Shown in pieces: positions 44,343 through 52,524 of a stretch of 64,000 nt of DNA. The notes beneath the pieces were generated by a model, which did not search any database, was not told where the DNA came from, and saw only the letters and a list, made by a program, of their open reading frames with translations. The DNA lies in assembly GCF_001612725.1 (NCBI RefSeq), contig NZ_BDAZ01000051.1, positions 1 through 64,000 on the forward strand. The letters are read 5' to 3'. Made by a program: the position numbers and the translations under genes. The DNA comes from Nocardia anaemiae NBRC 100462 (GTDB taxonomy: Bacteria > Actinomycetota > Actinomycetes > Mycobacteriales > Mycobacteriaceae). Numbering within the stretch: position 1 is the first letter of the stretch; every line of letters starts with the position of its first letter.

Positions 44343-44867
44343 ATGCAGAGCACGGATGTCCAGTTGGCCGCCCGATGGTGGCAGTGGGCCATGTCGATTC
44401 CGATCGCCAAGAATCCGGTCTGCGACGAGACCGGAGCCTGCGCGGCCGAAGGTCAGCCCGACGATGTCTGGTTCCTCGCCGGAACATTCGGCGGCAAGGT
44501 CGGTCGAAGCTGTTCGGTGCCATACGGTCGCCCGATCTTCTTCCCCGCCTTCAATATGTTCCAGAAGGTCGAAAGATCGTTTTTCCAATTCGGCAGTAGG
44601 CCGCCGGTAGTACCGACGGCGAGCGGTCACGCCGAGCTCAACGGCGTCGATTTGCCGCTGCTGGAGGTGACCAACCGCGCCGCATTCCCCATCAACGCGG
44701 CAGCTGGGGGCCCATTCCCGGTGACCGGCCGTTTCAAGGCGACCGCCTGGGGACTCTGGTGCAGGCTCGACGACCTGATTCGCGGCGACTACATCCTCAC
44801 CTTCGGCGGGGAATACGAGCCGGGTGGCTTCTGGGTCGAGGCCTCCTACCAGCTCGAGATCGTCTGA
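44343..44867 (+). CDS. Hypothetical conserved-looking protein
   Basis: A 174-residue protein with no signal peptide at the very N-terminus and no strong membrane helix. It contains paired cysteines ('NPVCDETGACAAEGQPDDVW', 'GGKVGRSCSVPYGRPIFFPA') and aromatic-rich strands ('FNMFQKVERSFFQFG', 'ATAWGLWCRLDDLI'). The pattern 'W..LAGTFGG...R.C.VP.GRPIFFP' resembles a group of proteins of unknown function that occur, usually secreted, in various bacteria. Codon use is normal. It is on the same strand as the SDR/cobL genes, 43 bases upstream. The function is unknown. Confidence 0.65.
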   Translation: MQSTDVQLAARWWQWAMSIPIAKNPVCDETGACAAEGQPDDVWFLAGTFGGKVGRSCSVPYGRPIFFPAFNMFQKVERSFFQFGSRPPVVPTASGHAELNGVDLPLLEVTNRAAFPINAAAGGPFPVTGRFKATAWGLWCRLDDLIRGDYILTFGGEYEPGGFWVEASYQLEIV

Positions 44868-44910
44868 CCTGGCGGATCGGCATATCGGGGCGGGATGAAA
44901 GACTGGCGGC

Positions 44911-45666
44911 ATGGGATCGCGTGGAATTGCCGAAGGCCCGGTGCTGGTACTCGGGGGCCGCAGTGAGATCGGGCTCGAGGTGGCGCGGCGGCTGGCGCCG
45001 GGGCGAGTGGTGATCCTCGCGGCCCGGCGCAGCGCAGAGTTGACGCGGGAGAGTGCGGCGGTTGCGGAGGCCGGGGCGACGGCAGTGCATTCCGTCGAGT
45101 TCGATGCGGACGATACGGCGAGTCATCCCGCGCTGCTGGAGAAAATCGCGGCCGAATACGGGGGCATCGGGGTCGCGGTGGTCGCATTCGGAGTGATCGG
45201 GGACCAGGCGCGGGCCGAACGTGATCCGGCCCATGCGATCGCGGTGGTGCACACCGATTACGTAGCGCAGGTCAGCGTGCTCACCATTCTCGCGAATCTG
45301 CTTCGCGCACAGGGCAGCGGCCAGCTCGTCGTATTCAGTTCGTTCGCGGGCGCGCGGGTGCGGCGGGCCAACTATGTCTATGGTTCGGCGAAGGCGGGCC
45401 TCGACGGATTCGCCAGCGGTCTCGCGGATGCGTTGCACGGCAGCGGTGTTCACCTGCTGTTGCTGCGTTGCGGGTTCGTCATCGGCCGGATGACCGAGGG
45501 TATGGACCCGGCCCCGATGTCCAGCACCCCGGACCAGGTGGCGGAGGCGGTCGTGCGCGGTTTGCGTCGCGGTGCCGGTCGGGTCTGGGTTCCCGGCATT
45601 CTGCGTCCGGTCATCTTCGCGATCCGCCTACTGCCCCAATCCATCTGGCGTCGGATGCCGCGGTGA
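44911..45666 (+). CDS. SDR oxidoreductase beside cobL (Rv2073c-like)
   Basis: A 251-residue short-chain dehydrogenase. The N-terminal 'VLVLGGRSEIGLEVARRLAP' replaces the usual TGxxxGIG with GGRSEIG, as in DprE2-like members; 'NYVYGSAKAGLDGF' provides the catalytic Y-x3-K and 'VVFSSFAG' the serine. The mycobacterial counterpart Rv2073c is at the same position next to cobL. Its stop overlaps the cobL GTG start, so it is translationally coupled to cobalamin synthesis, but no reaction in that pathway is known for it. Confidence 0.88.
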   Translation: MGSRGIAEGPVLVLGGRSEIGLEVARRLAPGRVVILAARRSAELTRESAAVAEAGATAVHSVEFDADDTASHPALLEKIAAEYGGIGVAVVAFGVIGDQARAERDPAHAIAVVHTDYVAQVSVLTILANLLRAQGSGQLVVFSSFAGARVRRANYVYGSAKAGLDGFASGLADALHGSGVHLLLLRCGFVIGRMTEGMDPAPMSSTPDQVAEAVVRGLRRGAGRVWVPGILRPVIFAIRLLPQSIWRRMPR

Positions 45667-46904
45667 CGGCAGCTTGGAGTGGGCCGCCGATCGTCGTAGT
45701 CGGTATCGGCGCCGACGGGTGGGGCGGGCTCGGCGAGGCCGCACGCGAAGCGATCTCGCAGGCCGAGCTGGTATTCGGGTCGACGCGGCAACTCGAACTG
45801 ATTCCGCGCGACATTACGGTGGCGCGGCGGGAGTGGCCTTCGCCCTTGGTGCCCGCACTGCCCGGATTGTTCGCCGACGGCACCGGTCGGCAGATATGCG
45901 TGCTGGCCAGCGGAGATCCGATGTTCTACGGCATCGGGGTGACATTGGCGCGGCTGTTCGGGGCGGAGCACCTGCGGGTATTTCCGCAGGCATCCTCGGC
46001 ATCGTTGGCATGTGCCCGGCTGGGGTGGGCGTTGGCGGAAACTCCGGTGGTGAGTGCGGTGGGGCGGCCGGTGGAGACGGTGTTGCCCGAGTTGGCGGAC
46101 CGGCGGCGGGTGCTGGTGCTCAGCGCGGACGAGCACACCCCGGGACGGCTCGCGGAACTGTTGCGGGACAATGGTTTCGGGGAGTCGACGTTGACGGTGC
46201 TGGCGCAGTTGGGCGGCCCGGGCGAACGGGTCGTGCGCGATCGCGCGGCCAGGTGGGACCGTGCGGCCGGTGATCCACTCAATATCGTCGCGATCGACTG
46301 CGTCGCCGATCCGAAACACCTGCGCGCGACCCGCGTACCCGGACTGCCGGATGAACTCTTCGGCGGTGACGGTCAACTCACCAAATCCGAGGTCCGGGCA
46401 TTGACACTGGCCGCGCTTGCACCCGCGCCCGGGGAATTGCTGTGGGATGTCGGCGGGGGTTCGGGCAGTATCGCGATCGAATGGTGCCGCACACATCCGA
46501 GCTGCCGGGCGGTCAGCTTCGAGCGGCTCGAACACCGGCGGCGGCAGATCGCCGACAACGCCGCCGCCCTTGGTGTTCCATACATCGATGTGTTCGGAGA
46601 GATACGCACCGACATCGGAAAATCTACCGAATCGGCGCCTCCGGACGCAATATTTATCGGTGGCGGGCTCACCCAGGATGGCGTGCTCGAGACATGCTGG
46701 TCGCATCTACGCCAGGGCGGCCGATTGGTGGCGAATGCCGTGACGGCGGAATCCGAAGCACTGCTACTGAGTTGGGCTGCCACACACGGCGGTGAACTGC
46801 GGAAGTTTCAGATTTACCGGGCCGAAGCGCTCGGCAAATTCACCACTTGGCGGCCGCAATTGCCGGTCACCCAGTTGGCTGTTGTGAAATGCGGCTCTGT
46901 CTGA
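45663..46904 (+). CDS. cobL: Precorrin-6Y C5,C15-methyltransferase (decarboxylating)
   Basis: A 413-residue bifunctional enzyme that methylates precorrin-6Y at C5 and C15 and removes the C12 acetate carboxyl, giving precorrin-8. The N-terminal CbiE-like domain has 'IVVVGIGADGWGGL' and 'VCVLASGDPMFYGIGVTLAR' (as 'ICVLASGDPMFYGIG'); the C-terminal CbiT-like domain has the SAM motif 'ELLWDVGGGSGSIAIEWCRT'. The length matches CobL. The GTG at 45663 overlaps the SDR stop (GTGA). In mycobacteria cobM and cobK follow; here a secreted protein comes before cobK. Confidence 0.95.
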   Translation: MTAAWSGPPIVVVGIGADGWGGLGEAAREAISQAELVFGSTRQLELIPRDITVARREWPSPLVPALPGLFADGTGRQICVLASGDPMFYGIGVTLARLFGAEHLRVFPQASSASLACARLGWALAETPVVSAVGRPVETVLPELADRRRVLVLSADEHTPGRLAELLRDNGFGESTLTVLAQLGGPGERVVRDRAARWDRAAGDPLNIVAIDCVADPKHLRATRVPGLPDELFGGDGQLTKSEVRALTLAALAPAPGELLWDVGGGSGSIAIEWCRTHPSCRAVSFERLEHRRRQIADNAAALGVPYIDVFGEIRTDIGKSTESAPPDAIFIGGGLTQDGVLETCWSHLRQGGRLVANAVTAESEALLLSWAATHGGELRKFQIYRAEALGKFTTWRPQLPVTQLAVVKCGSV

Positions 46905-46949
46905 AAATCGCGCTTCGCGGGTGCAACCGGCGGTAGGGTCGGTGCCCGA

Positions 46950-46972
46950 GATCCGGCCGTAACCGCCGGATC
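46950..46972. terminator. Hairpin between cobL and the glycine-zipper gene
   Basis: GATCCGGC (46950-46957) and GCCGGATC (46965-46972) form a perfect 8-bp stem with a 7-base loop, 45 bases after the cobL stop. It may end the cobL transcript or structure the 5' leader of the next gene. There is no T-tract. Confidence 0.45.
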
Positions 46973-46993
46973 CCTGTCCTCTTGGGGAGATTT

Positions 46994-47566
46994 ATGAAGT
47001 ACAAGAAGTTCGCCGCCACCGCGATGATGGCCGTTGCCGCCACCGTTATTGCGGCGGGTACGTCCGGCGCGGCACCCGCTCCGGCCGTGCAGAACCGGAC
47101 CGCGTCCGCCGTGCATGGTGCGGGCGACGGTCTGAACTACGCGGTGCAACTGGTCGACAAGTCGATCGTCGCGGCTGTCACCGGCGGCGCGTTCAGTCTG
47201 GATGCCGACCAGAAGTACGTCACCGTACAGAACGCCGAAGGCGCGGTCGTCACCTCGATTCCACTGAAGGCACAGGTTGGTGACCAGTTGATCCCGATCG
47301 CGGCCACCATCGACGCCGCGGGGCAACAGCTGACGCTGACACCGGAGGTCGAGCCGACCGCCGCACTCAGTGCCGAGGCGATCTCCTCGCAGGAGTGGTT
47401 CTTCAGCGAACTGCAGCGCGCCTCGCTCGGCGCGCTGATCGGCGGCATCATCGGATTCTTCTTCTTCGGCATCGGTCTGCCCGTTGGTGCGCTGATCGGC
47501 CTGCTCATCGCTGGCGGTCCGAACCTGATCAATGCGGGCATCGCCTACTTCAGTGGGCAGCCCTGA
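46994..47566 (+). CDS. Secreted protein with C-terminal glycine-zipper membrane segment
   Basis: A 190-residue protein with a signal peptide (residues about 1-28, 'MKYKKFAATAMMAVAATVIA' then 'AGTSGAA'), a beta-rich middle ('VAAVTGGAFSLDADQKYVTV', 'AVVTSIPLKAQVGDQLIPIA') and a hydrophobic Gly-rich tail ('ASLGALIGGIIGFFFFGIGL', 'PVGALIGLLIAGG'). A paralogue with the same three-part layout is at 59439. The family is common in Nocardia as unannotated proteins, to my knowledge; its function is unknown. GGGGAGA precedes the ATG. Its stop overlaps the start assigned to cobK, so it is embedded in the cob operon. Confidence 0.82.
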   Translation: MKYKKFAATAMMAVAATVIAAGTSGAAPAPAVQNRTASAVHGAGDGLNYAVQLVDKSIVAAVTGGAFSLDADQKYVTVQNAEGAVVTSIPLKAQVGDQLIPIAATIDAAGQQLTLTPEVEPTAALSAEAISSQEWFFSELQRASLGALIGGIIGFFFFGIGLPVGALIGLLIAGGPNLINAGIAYFSGQP

Positions 47567-48312
47567 AAACGCTGATTCTGGGCGGCACCCGGGAAGCCAG
47601 GGAAATCGCCCATATCGCTTCCGGCGAGCGAGGATTCGATGTCGTCTCCTCGCTCGCCGGTCGTGTTCGCGACCCGCTGCTGCCGGAGGGGCCGGTTCGG
47701 ATCGGCGGTTTCGGGGGCATCGAAGGTCTGCGGAAGTGGTTGGCGGATAACGAGATAACGGTCGTCATCGATGCCACACATCCGTTCGCGGGCACGATGA
47801 GTGCGAATGCGGCCGGTGCCGCAACGGATCTCGGTCTACCGCTACTGCATGTGCGGCGGCCGGGATGGTCCGAACAGCCGGGCGATCGGTGGATCCGGGT
47901 GCCCGATCTCGACGCGGCCGCGCAGGAGGTTTCGGAGCTGGGGGAGCGCGTCTTCCTGACGATCGGCCGCCAAGGTGTCGCCGCCTTCGCGGGCCTGACG
48001 CAGCAGTGGTTTCTGATCCGTGCCATCGATCCGCCCACCGGCGCGCTACCGCCGCACCACGAATTGATCCTCGCGCGTGGACCTTTCTCGCCCGCGGATG
48101 AGCAGCGTCTGCTAGCGCGGCACCGGATCGACGTGCTGGTCACCAAGGACAGCGGCGGCGATCAAACCGCCGCCAAGCTCGACGCCGCTCGCTCGGCGGG
48201 CCTTCCCGTGGTCGTTGTCGATCGTCCGGTGCTGCCGCTGGGCGCGGAAGTCGTCGAATCCGTTGCCGAAGCGTGGAAGTGGTTGCGGGATATCGCATCC
48301 GGCGATTCGTAG
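47563..48312 (+). CDS. cobK: Precorrin-6A reductase, probable CTG start
   Basis: A 249-residue NADPH-dependent reductase that converts precorrin-6A to precorrin-6B (dihydroprecorrin-6). 'LILGGTREAREIAHIASGER' is the N-terminal nucleotide/substrate loop, 'VVIDATHPFAGTMSANAAGA' the hallmark motif, and 'VLVTKDSGGDQTAAKLDAAR' the C-terminal one. There is no ATG, GTG or TTG at a sensible place in this frame; the only candidate next to 'KTLILGG' is CTG at 47563, which overlaps the upstream stop as CTGA. That mirrors the ATGA and GTGA junctions around it, so I take it as the start, although an upstream change could have removed a normal start. Confidence 0.92.
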   Translation: MKTLILGGTREAREIAHIASGERGFDVVSSLAGRVRDPLLPEGPVRIGGFGGIEGLRKWLADNEITVVIDATHPFAGTMSANAAGAATDLGLPLLHVRRPGWSEQPGDRWIRVPDLDAAAQEVSELGERVFLTIGRQGVAAFAGLTQQWFLIRAIDPPTGALPPHHELILARGPFSPADEQRLLARHRIDVLVTKDSGGDQTAAKLDAARSAGLPVVVVDRPVLPLGAEVVESVAEAWKWLRDIASGDS

Positions 48313-48354
48313 TCGACCGGGCGTCGTCGGTTCGGGTCTGCATCCGAGCTGTGG

Positions 48355-48885
48355 TCAGCGGCCGAGAATTTCCGGCAGGCGGTCGAACCAGGCGAGTACG
48401 GTGCGCTCGTAGCCGATGCCGAATTCGAGCGTGGCGCGTTGAAACGGGGACATGTCGGTGTGGTCGTCGGTGAGGTAGCGATCGAGGCGCTGCTGGTGAA
48501 TTGCCTTGTTGGCGGCGATGATTCGATCGAGATGATCGGGATCGACGTGCTTGCCGAAGGACAGGGTCAACAGTAGCGGCACCCGAATGGTCTCCGCGCC
48601 CGGATCGCGGGCGATCCATTCGAGGAACGCTTCGCGACCGGCGTCGGTGATCTGATATGGTGTGCGCTCACGCGCCCCGGTCTCACCCTTTTCGACGAGT
48701 CCGGACGCGTCCATGGCGGCCAGTTCCCGGTAGACCTGGCTTTGGGTAATGGTCCAGAAGTCGCCGATCCGATCCTGGGCCTGGGTCACCAGATCCCAGC
48801 CCGACATCGGACCGTCGTGCAGAAATCCGAGCAGCGAGGCCGCCGTGGAATTCAGCGATTTGCGTTGTGTCGAGGTGTTCGCCAA
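48355..48885 (-). CDS. PadR-family regulator
   Basis: A 176-residue PadR-type winged-HTH regulator: 'SLLGFLHDGPMSGWDLVTQA' and 'WTITQSQVYRELAAMDASGL' form the DNA-binding domain, with 'RTPYQITDAGREAFLEWI' as the wing and linker, and a C-terminal helical dimerisation domain of the Vir_act_alpha_C type (about 95-176). These repressors sense phenolics or drugs and usually control themselves and a neighbour. A palindrome lies 20-40 bases before its start. Its stop converges on cobK. Confidence 0.9.
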   Translation of the reverse strand: MANTSTQRKSLNSTAASLLGFLHDGPMSGWDLVTQAQDRIGDFWTITQSQVYRELAAMDASGLVEKGETGARERTPYQITDAGREAFLEWIARDPGAETIRVPLLLTLSFGKHVDPDHLDRIIAANKAIHQQRLDRYLTDDHTDMSPFQRATLEFGIGYERTVLAWFDRLPEILGR

Positions 48886-48905
48886 CCGACTGCTCCTTCC
48901 CTGTC

Positions 48906-48926
48906 AACGTTCCATAGTGGAATGTT
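48906..48926. promoter_or_regulatory. Putative PadR operator
   Basis: AACGTTCCA-TAG-TGGAATGTT is a near-perfect inverted repeat (one mismatch in nine) placed 21-41 bases upstream of the padR start codon. On the minus strand it contains ACAT-N8-ACGT, which is close to the ATGT-N8-ACAT sites bound by PadR proteins. Autoregulation is likely. Confidence 0.5.
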
Positions 48927-49057
48927 ATACGCCGGACTCGCCTATCGCGAGGTCGAGGAACGCATTCTGACCGGCGCGTTGCCTGGTGGTGAGTTGATCA
49001 GCGCGGAAACGAATCCACGTCGCGGGATGCCGATCGGCATCCCCGACGAAGCTGCGG
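48922..49057 (+). pseudogene. N-terminal remnant of a GntR-type regulator
   Basis: The frame from 48922 reads 'MLYAGLAYREVEERILTGAL' and 'PGGELISAETNP', matching the first HTH strand and helix of GntR regulators ('Y..V...I..G.LPPG..L.SE'). The HTH itself does not follow, and a 20-bp perfect palindrome, GGGATGCCGATCGGCATCCC at 49024-49043, interrupts the region. The frame then runs antisense into the next gene. It is a fragment at best. Confidence 0.35.
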
Positions 49058-49612
49058 TCAGGCGCTCTTCGGTCGATAGTGCAGCTCGGTAACTCCGCAT
49101 TCGAATCCGGTGGCGGCGACGAGGTCGAGTCGGGCGGTGCCGCGGAAGACCGGCAGGCCCGCTCCGATCGCGGTCGGGTTGACGAACAGGTGCAGGTCGT
49201 CGATGAGGCCCTCGGCGATTAGATTCGCGACGAGGGTGGCGCCGCCGTAGGCGATGATGTCGCCACCCGGCAGGGCCTTGAGGTTGTCGATGGTCTCGAC
49301 GAGGTCGCCGCCCGCGACGACGGTGTTCTCCCAGGGCGATTCGGTCAGACTGTTGGAGATCACGACCTTGGGCGTGTTGTTCATCTTGTCGATGGCCACC
49401 TGGGGCTCGTGTTCGGGCTTGGAGGCCCAGTGCGGAATGAAGCCCTCGGCGAGTTTGCGGCCGAGCACGATGGTGTCGAATTCGGCGGTGATGGCGGAGA
49501 TGCGGGCGGCGAGGTCATCGGACCACGGGAATGTCATCCAGTCCATCTCGCCGTTCGGGCCGGACATGTAGCCGTCGATGGTGGCCTGGACCTGGAGTTT
49601 GAGCTTGCGCAT
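49058..49612 (-). CDS. Dihydrofolate reductase-like (RibD C-domain) protein
   Basis: A 184-residue protein of the RibD C-terminal/DHFR-like family: 'KLQVQATIDGYMSGPNGEMD', 'FDTIVLGRKLAEGF', 'PKVVISNSL', and 'GGDIIAYGGATLVANLIAEG', which carries the NADPH-site glycines. Members are NADPH-dependent reductases of unknown substrate; they are not the essential folate enzyme. It starts 18 bases after the cobIJ stop on the same strand, so it is probably the last gene of the cobH-cobIJ transcript, but no cobalamin step requires it. Confidence 0.87.
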   Translation of the reverse strand: MRKLKLQVQATIDGYMSGPNGEMDWMTFPWSDDLAARISAITAEFDTIVLGRKLAEGFIPHWASKPEHEPQVAIDKMNNTPKVVISNSLTESPWENTVVAGGDLVETIDNLKALPGGDIIAYGGATLVANLIAEGLIDDLHLFVNPTAIGAGLPVFRGTARLDLVAATGFECGVTELHYRPKSA

Positions 49613-49630
49613 CTGGTTGCCTTTCCGGAT

Positions 49631-51223
49631 TCAACGCTGGTAGCGGCGCGAAGTGTAAACCCTGGCGCCCTGCTCGGACTCGATTACCGCGGTGGTGGAG
49701 GCGCCGATGATCAGCAGCGTGCGCATATCGACCTCGGCCGGATCCAATTCGGCGAGGGTCACCACACGGACGGATTCGGTGGGTCCGCCGACATCACGAC
49801 CGAATACCACGGGGGTGTCGGGCTTGCGATGTTCGAGCAGCACGTCACGCATCGCCGCAACCTGCCAGGTGCGCTGGCTGGACGCCGGGTTGTAGATCGC
49901 GATCGCCATATCGGCCGCGGCGACCGCCGAAAGCCGTTGCGCGACAATGTCCCACGGCTTGAGCCGGTCCGAGAGCGAAATCATCGCGTAGTCGTGGCCG
50001 AGCGGCGCGCCGACCCGGCTGGCCACGGCATTGGCCGCGGTGAGTCCGGGCAGTACCCGCACCGGCACCCCTTGCCACTGCGGATCGGCGGATTCCTCGA
50101 GAACCGCGGCCGCCATCGCGAAAACCCCGGGATCACCGGAGGAGACGACAACCACCTTGGCGCCGTGCTTCGCGAGATCCAATGCCATGGCGGCACGTTC
50201 GGATTCCACCCGGTTGTCGCTGGCATGCCTGCGCTGCCCCGGATGCGACGGCACCCGGTTGATGTAGGTCGTGTAGCCGACCAGATCAGTGGCCTCGGCG
50301 AGTGCGCGTTCGACCTCGGGTGTCGTCCAGTCGGGCGAGCCGGGGCCTAGCCCGACGACTACGACTTCGCCGGGGGAGACGAGTGTGTGGTCCACCGCGG
50401 ACTCTCCACTGGCATTCGACCCGGCGTTCGGGATCGGGGTGGTTGTCGTGTCGACGGCGGACTGCTGGTTTTTCGACGAATTCGCGAGGGGGAGCGTGGT
50501 TGTCGGTTGGGGCCCAGGGACGAGGGTGATCGCGAAGTACGGGACGTCCGCGTCATCGACATCGTCGGCGGGGAGCACACGCTCACGGGTACTGCTCGCG
50601 CGTTCGACGTAGTAGGCGTCGGCGAGGCGACCGGAATCCGAGAGGGCTTGGCGCACACCGGGATAGGTGCGACCGAGCTTCATGATGGCGGCCGCGTCGG
50701 TATCGCGGAGGCGGCGGGTGAGTTCGTCGGTTGGCATGGTGCCCGGTAGGACGGTGAGCACCTGCTCGCCCTCGACGAGCGGTGTACCGAGGGCGGCCGA
50801 GGCCGCGCTCACCGAGGTGATGCCGGGGATGATCTCGGCCTCGAACCGGTCGGCCAATCGGCGGTGCATATGCATGTACGAGCTGTAGAACAGCGGGTCG
50901 CCCGCGGCGAGCAGCGCGACGGACCGGCCCGCCGCCAGATGGGTTGCCAGGCGTTCGGCGGCCTGTTCGTAGAACTCGTCGATGGCGCCCTGATAGCCGC
51001 CGGGATGGTCGGTCGTCTCGGTGGTCACCGGGTAGATCAGGTGTTCTTCGAGTTGGCCCGCGTGCATGTACGGTGCGGCGATGCCGCGCGAGATGCTGCG
51101 GCCGTGGCGTGCGCTGTGGAAGGCGATGACATCGGCCTCGGCGATCACCCGCGCCGCCTTCACCGTCACCAGCTCCGGATCACCGGGGCCGAGTCCGACG
51201 CCCCACAACTTGCCGTTGCTCAT
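49631..51223 (-). CDS. cobIJ: Fused precorrin-2 C20- and precorrin-3B C17-methyltransferase
   Basis: A 530-residue fusion of two SAM-dependent corrin methyltransferases. The CobI half (about 1-245) has 'WGVGLGPGDPELVTVKAARV' and 'VALLAAGDPLFYSSYMHMHR'. A Ser/Thr/Asn-rich linker lies at about 248-287. The CobJ half (about 290-515) has 'VVVVGLGPGSPDWTTPEVER' and 'VVVVSSGDPGVFAMAAAVLE'. CobI methylates C20 of precorrin-2, and CobJ methylates C17 with ring contraction. The same fusion is known in mycobacteria (Rv2066). The ATG overlaps the cobH stop (ATGA). Confidence 0.95.
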   Translation of the reverse strand: MSNGKLWGVGLGPGDPELVTVKAARVIAEADVIAFHSARHGRSISRGIAAPYMHAGQLEEHLIYPVTTETTDHPGGYQGAIDEFYEQAAERLATHLAAGRSVALLAAGDPLFYSSYMHMHRRLADRFEAEIIPGITSVSAASAALGTPLVEGEQVLTVLPGTMPTDELTRRLRDTDAAAIMKLGRTYPGVRQALSDSGRLADAYYVERASSTRERVLPADDVDDADVPYFAITLVPGPQPTTTLPLANSSKNQQSAVDTTTTPIPNAGSNASGESAVDHTLVSPGEVVVVGLGPGSPDWTTPEVERALAEATDLVGYTTYINRVPSHPGQRRHASDNRVESERAAMALDLAKHGAKVVVVSSGDPGVFAMAAAVLEESADPQWQGVPVRVLPGLTAANAVASRVGAPLGHDYAMISLSDRLKPWDIVAQRLSAVAAADMAIAIYNPASSQRTWQVAAMRDVLLEHRKPDTPVVFGRDVGGPTESVRVVTLAELDPAEVDMRTLLIIGASTTAVIESEQGARVYTSRRYQR

Positions 51224-51843
51224 TCCTGTTCGCTCGCAATCGCATTCAGTGCCGACGCGGTAATGGCGCTGCCACCGCGCCGCCCACGCACCGTCAGATA
51301 TTCGACCCCGCCGAATTCGATCAGCGCGTCCTTGGATTCGGCGGCGCCGACGAAGCCGACCGGAATACCGAGGATGGCGGCAGGTCGCGGCGCACCCGCC
51401 TCGATCATGTCGAGCAGATGGAACAGCGCGGTCGGTGCGTTCCCGATGGCGACCACCGCGCCCTCGAGCCGATCACGCCATAACTCCAGCGCCGCCGCCG
51501 ACCGCGTATTGCCCATTGCCGCAGCCATTTCCGGCACCCGCGGATCGCCGAGCGTGCAGATCACGTCATTGTCGGCAGGCAACCGCTTGCGCGTCACCCC
51601 GGAAGCAACCATCTGCGCATCACAGAGAATAGGAGCCCCCGCACGCAGCGCATCCCGCGCCGCCGCCACCACCCCGTCCGAAAATGCCACCTCCCCCGCC
51701 AGATCCACCTGCCCACACCCATGAATCATCCGCACCACAACCTGCGCCACATCCAGCGGGAACCGACCCAGATCCGCCTCCGCCCGAATCATCGCAAACG
51801 ACCGCCGATAAATCTCGGCCCCATCAGTGACATAAACGGACAT
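51220..51843 (-). CDS. cobH: Precorrin-8X methylmutase
   Basis: A 207-residue methylmutase that moves a methyl group from C11 to C12, giving hydrogenobyrinate. His41 in 'VVVRMIHGCGQVDLA' is the expected catalytic histidine; 'GAPILCDAQMVASGVTRKRL', 'AIGNAPTALFHLLDMIEAG' and 'ILGIPVGFVGAAESKDALIE' are hallmark segments. The length is normal. It is the first gene of the cobH-cobIJ-DHFR-like transcript on this strand. The enzyme comes after CobL and before CobB in the aerobic pathway. Confidence 0.96.
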   Translation of the reverse strand: MSVYVTDGAEIYRRSFAMIRAEADLGRFPLDVAQVVVRMIHGCGQVDLAGEVAFSDGVVAAARDALRAGAPILCDAQMVASGVTRKRLPADNDVICTLGDPRVPEMAAAMGNTRSAAALELWRDRLEGAVVAIGNAPTALFHLLDMIEAGAPRPAAILGIPVGFVGAAESKDALIEFGGVEYLTVRGRRGGSAITASALNAIASEQE

Positions 51844-51949
51844 GCCCTAAACCATATGAGCCCTCCCTCCCCACCCTCGGCGCGGGTCGAGAATGCGGGG
51901 ATGGCGGCAAACATCGAGAGAGCGCCTGCCTGAATGCATTCTCGGCGGG

Positions 51950-52438
51950 TCAGGTTCTGGGGCGTTCGAGGATTCGGGACATGACTATGGAGCTGCGGGT
52001 CCGGCCTACTCGGGTGTTCTCGCGGATGCGTTCTACGGTGGATTCGATTTCGGCCATGTCGGTGGCCATGACGTGGACCAGGGCGTCGGCTTCGCCTGCG
52101 ATGGTCCAGACGCCGACTACCTGGGGGATCGGTTCGAGGCTGCGGCGGAGTTCGGTGGGAGTGATGTTGTCGCGGTAGTAGACCTCGACGTAGGCCTCAG
52201 TGGTCCAGCCGAGTGCGGCGGGGTTGACCAGTGCGGTGAAGCCGGTGATCTGGCGGCTGGCGACCATCTTGTCGACGCGTCGCTTCACTGCGGGCGCGGA
52301 CAATCCGACCTTCGCGCCGATCTCCTGGAACGAGGCGCGTGCAGATTTGAGCAGATGCGCCAGGATCTGCCGGTCGATGTCATCCACGCCACACCCACTC
52401 TCAATCGGCGCAATGATTCTCTGTATCTGGTCACTCAT
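51950..52438 (-). CDS. Lrp/AsnC-family regulator
   Basis: A 162-residue feast/famine regulator. The N-terminal AsnC HTH is 'VDDIDRQILAHLLKSARASF' and 'QEIGAKVGLSAPAVKRRVDK'; the C-terminal ligand-binding RAM domain has 'VVGVWTIAGEADALVHVMAT'. It is divergent from ddaH, just as the AsnC regulator Rv2324 is divergent from the ddaH-like Rv2323c in M. tuberculosis, which argues that it controls arginine/methylarginine breakdown with an amino acid effector. The ATG at 52438 is chosen; a TTG two codons upstream is less likely. Confidence 0.9.
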   Translation of the reverse strand: MSDQIQRIIAPIESGCGVDDIDRQILAHLLKSARASFQEIGAKVGLSAPAVKRRVDKMVASRQITGFTALVNPAALGWTTEAYVEVYYRDNITPTELRRSLEPIPQVVGVWTIAGEADALVHVMATDMAEIESTVERIRENTRVGRTRSSIVMSRILERPRT

Positions 52439-52467
52439 GCGCAATGAATCGTTGTTTCTGGCGCAAT
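52408..52467. promoter_or_regulatory. Three direct GCGCAAT repeats, putative AsnC-type operator
   Basis: GCGCAAT occurs at 52408, 52439 and 52461 on the plus strand; the first two extend to GCGCAATGATTC and GCGCAATGAATC. The spacings are 31 and 22 bases, about three and two DNA turns, so the sites face the same side. They cover the start of the regulator gene and the space before ddaH, which fits cooperative binding by an Lrp/AsnC octamer that controls both genes. Confidence 0.5.
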
Positions 52468-52524
52468 ACTAGGCGAATTACCTTCGTGTCAGCGAATGAT
52501 CCGCGCCTACCTCCGGGAGACACG

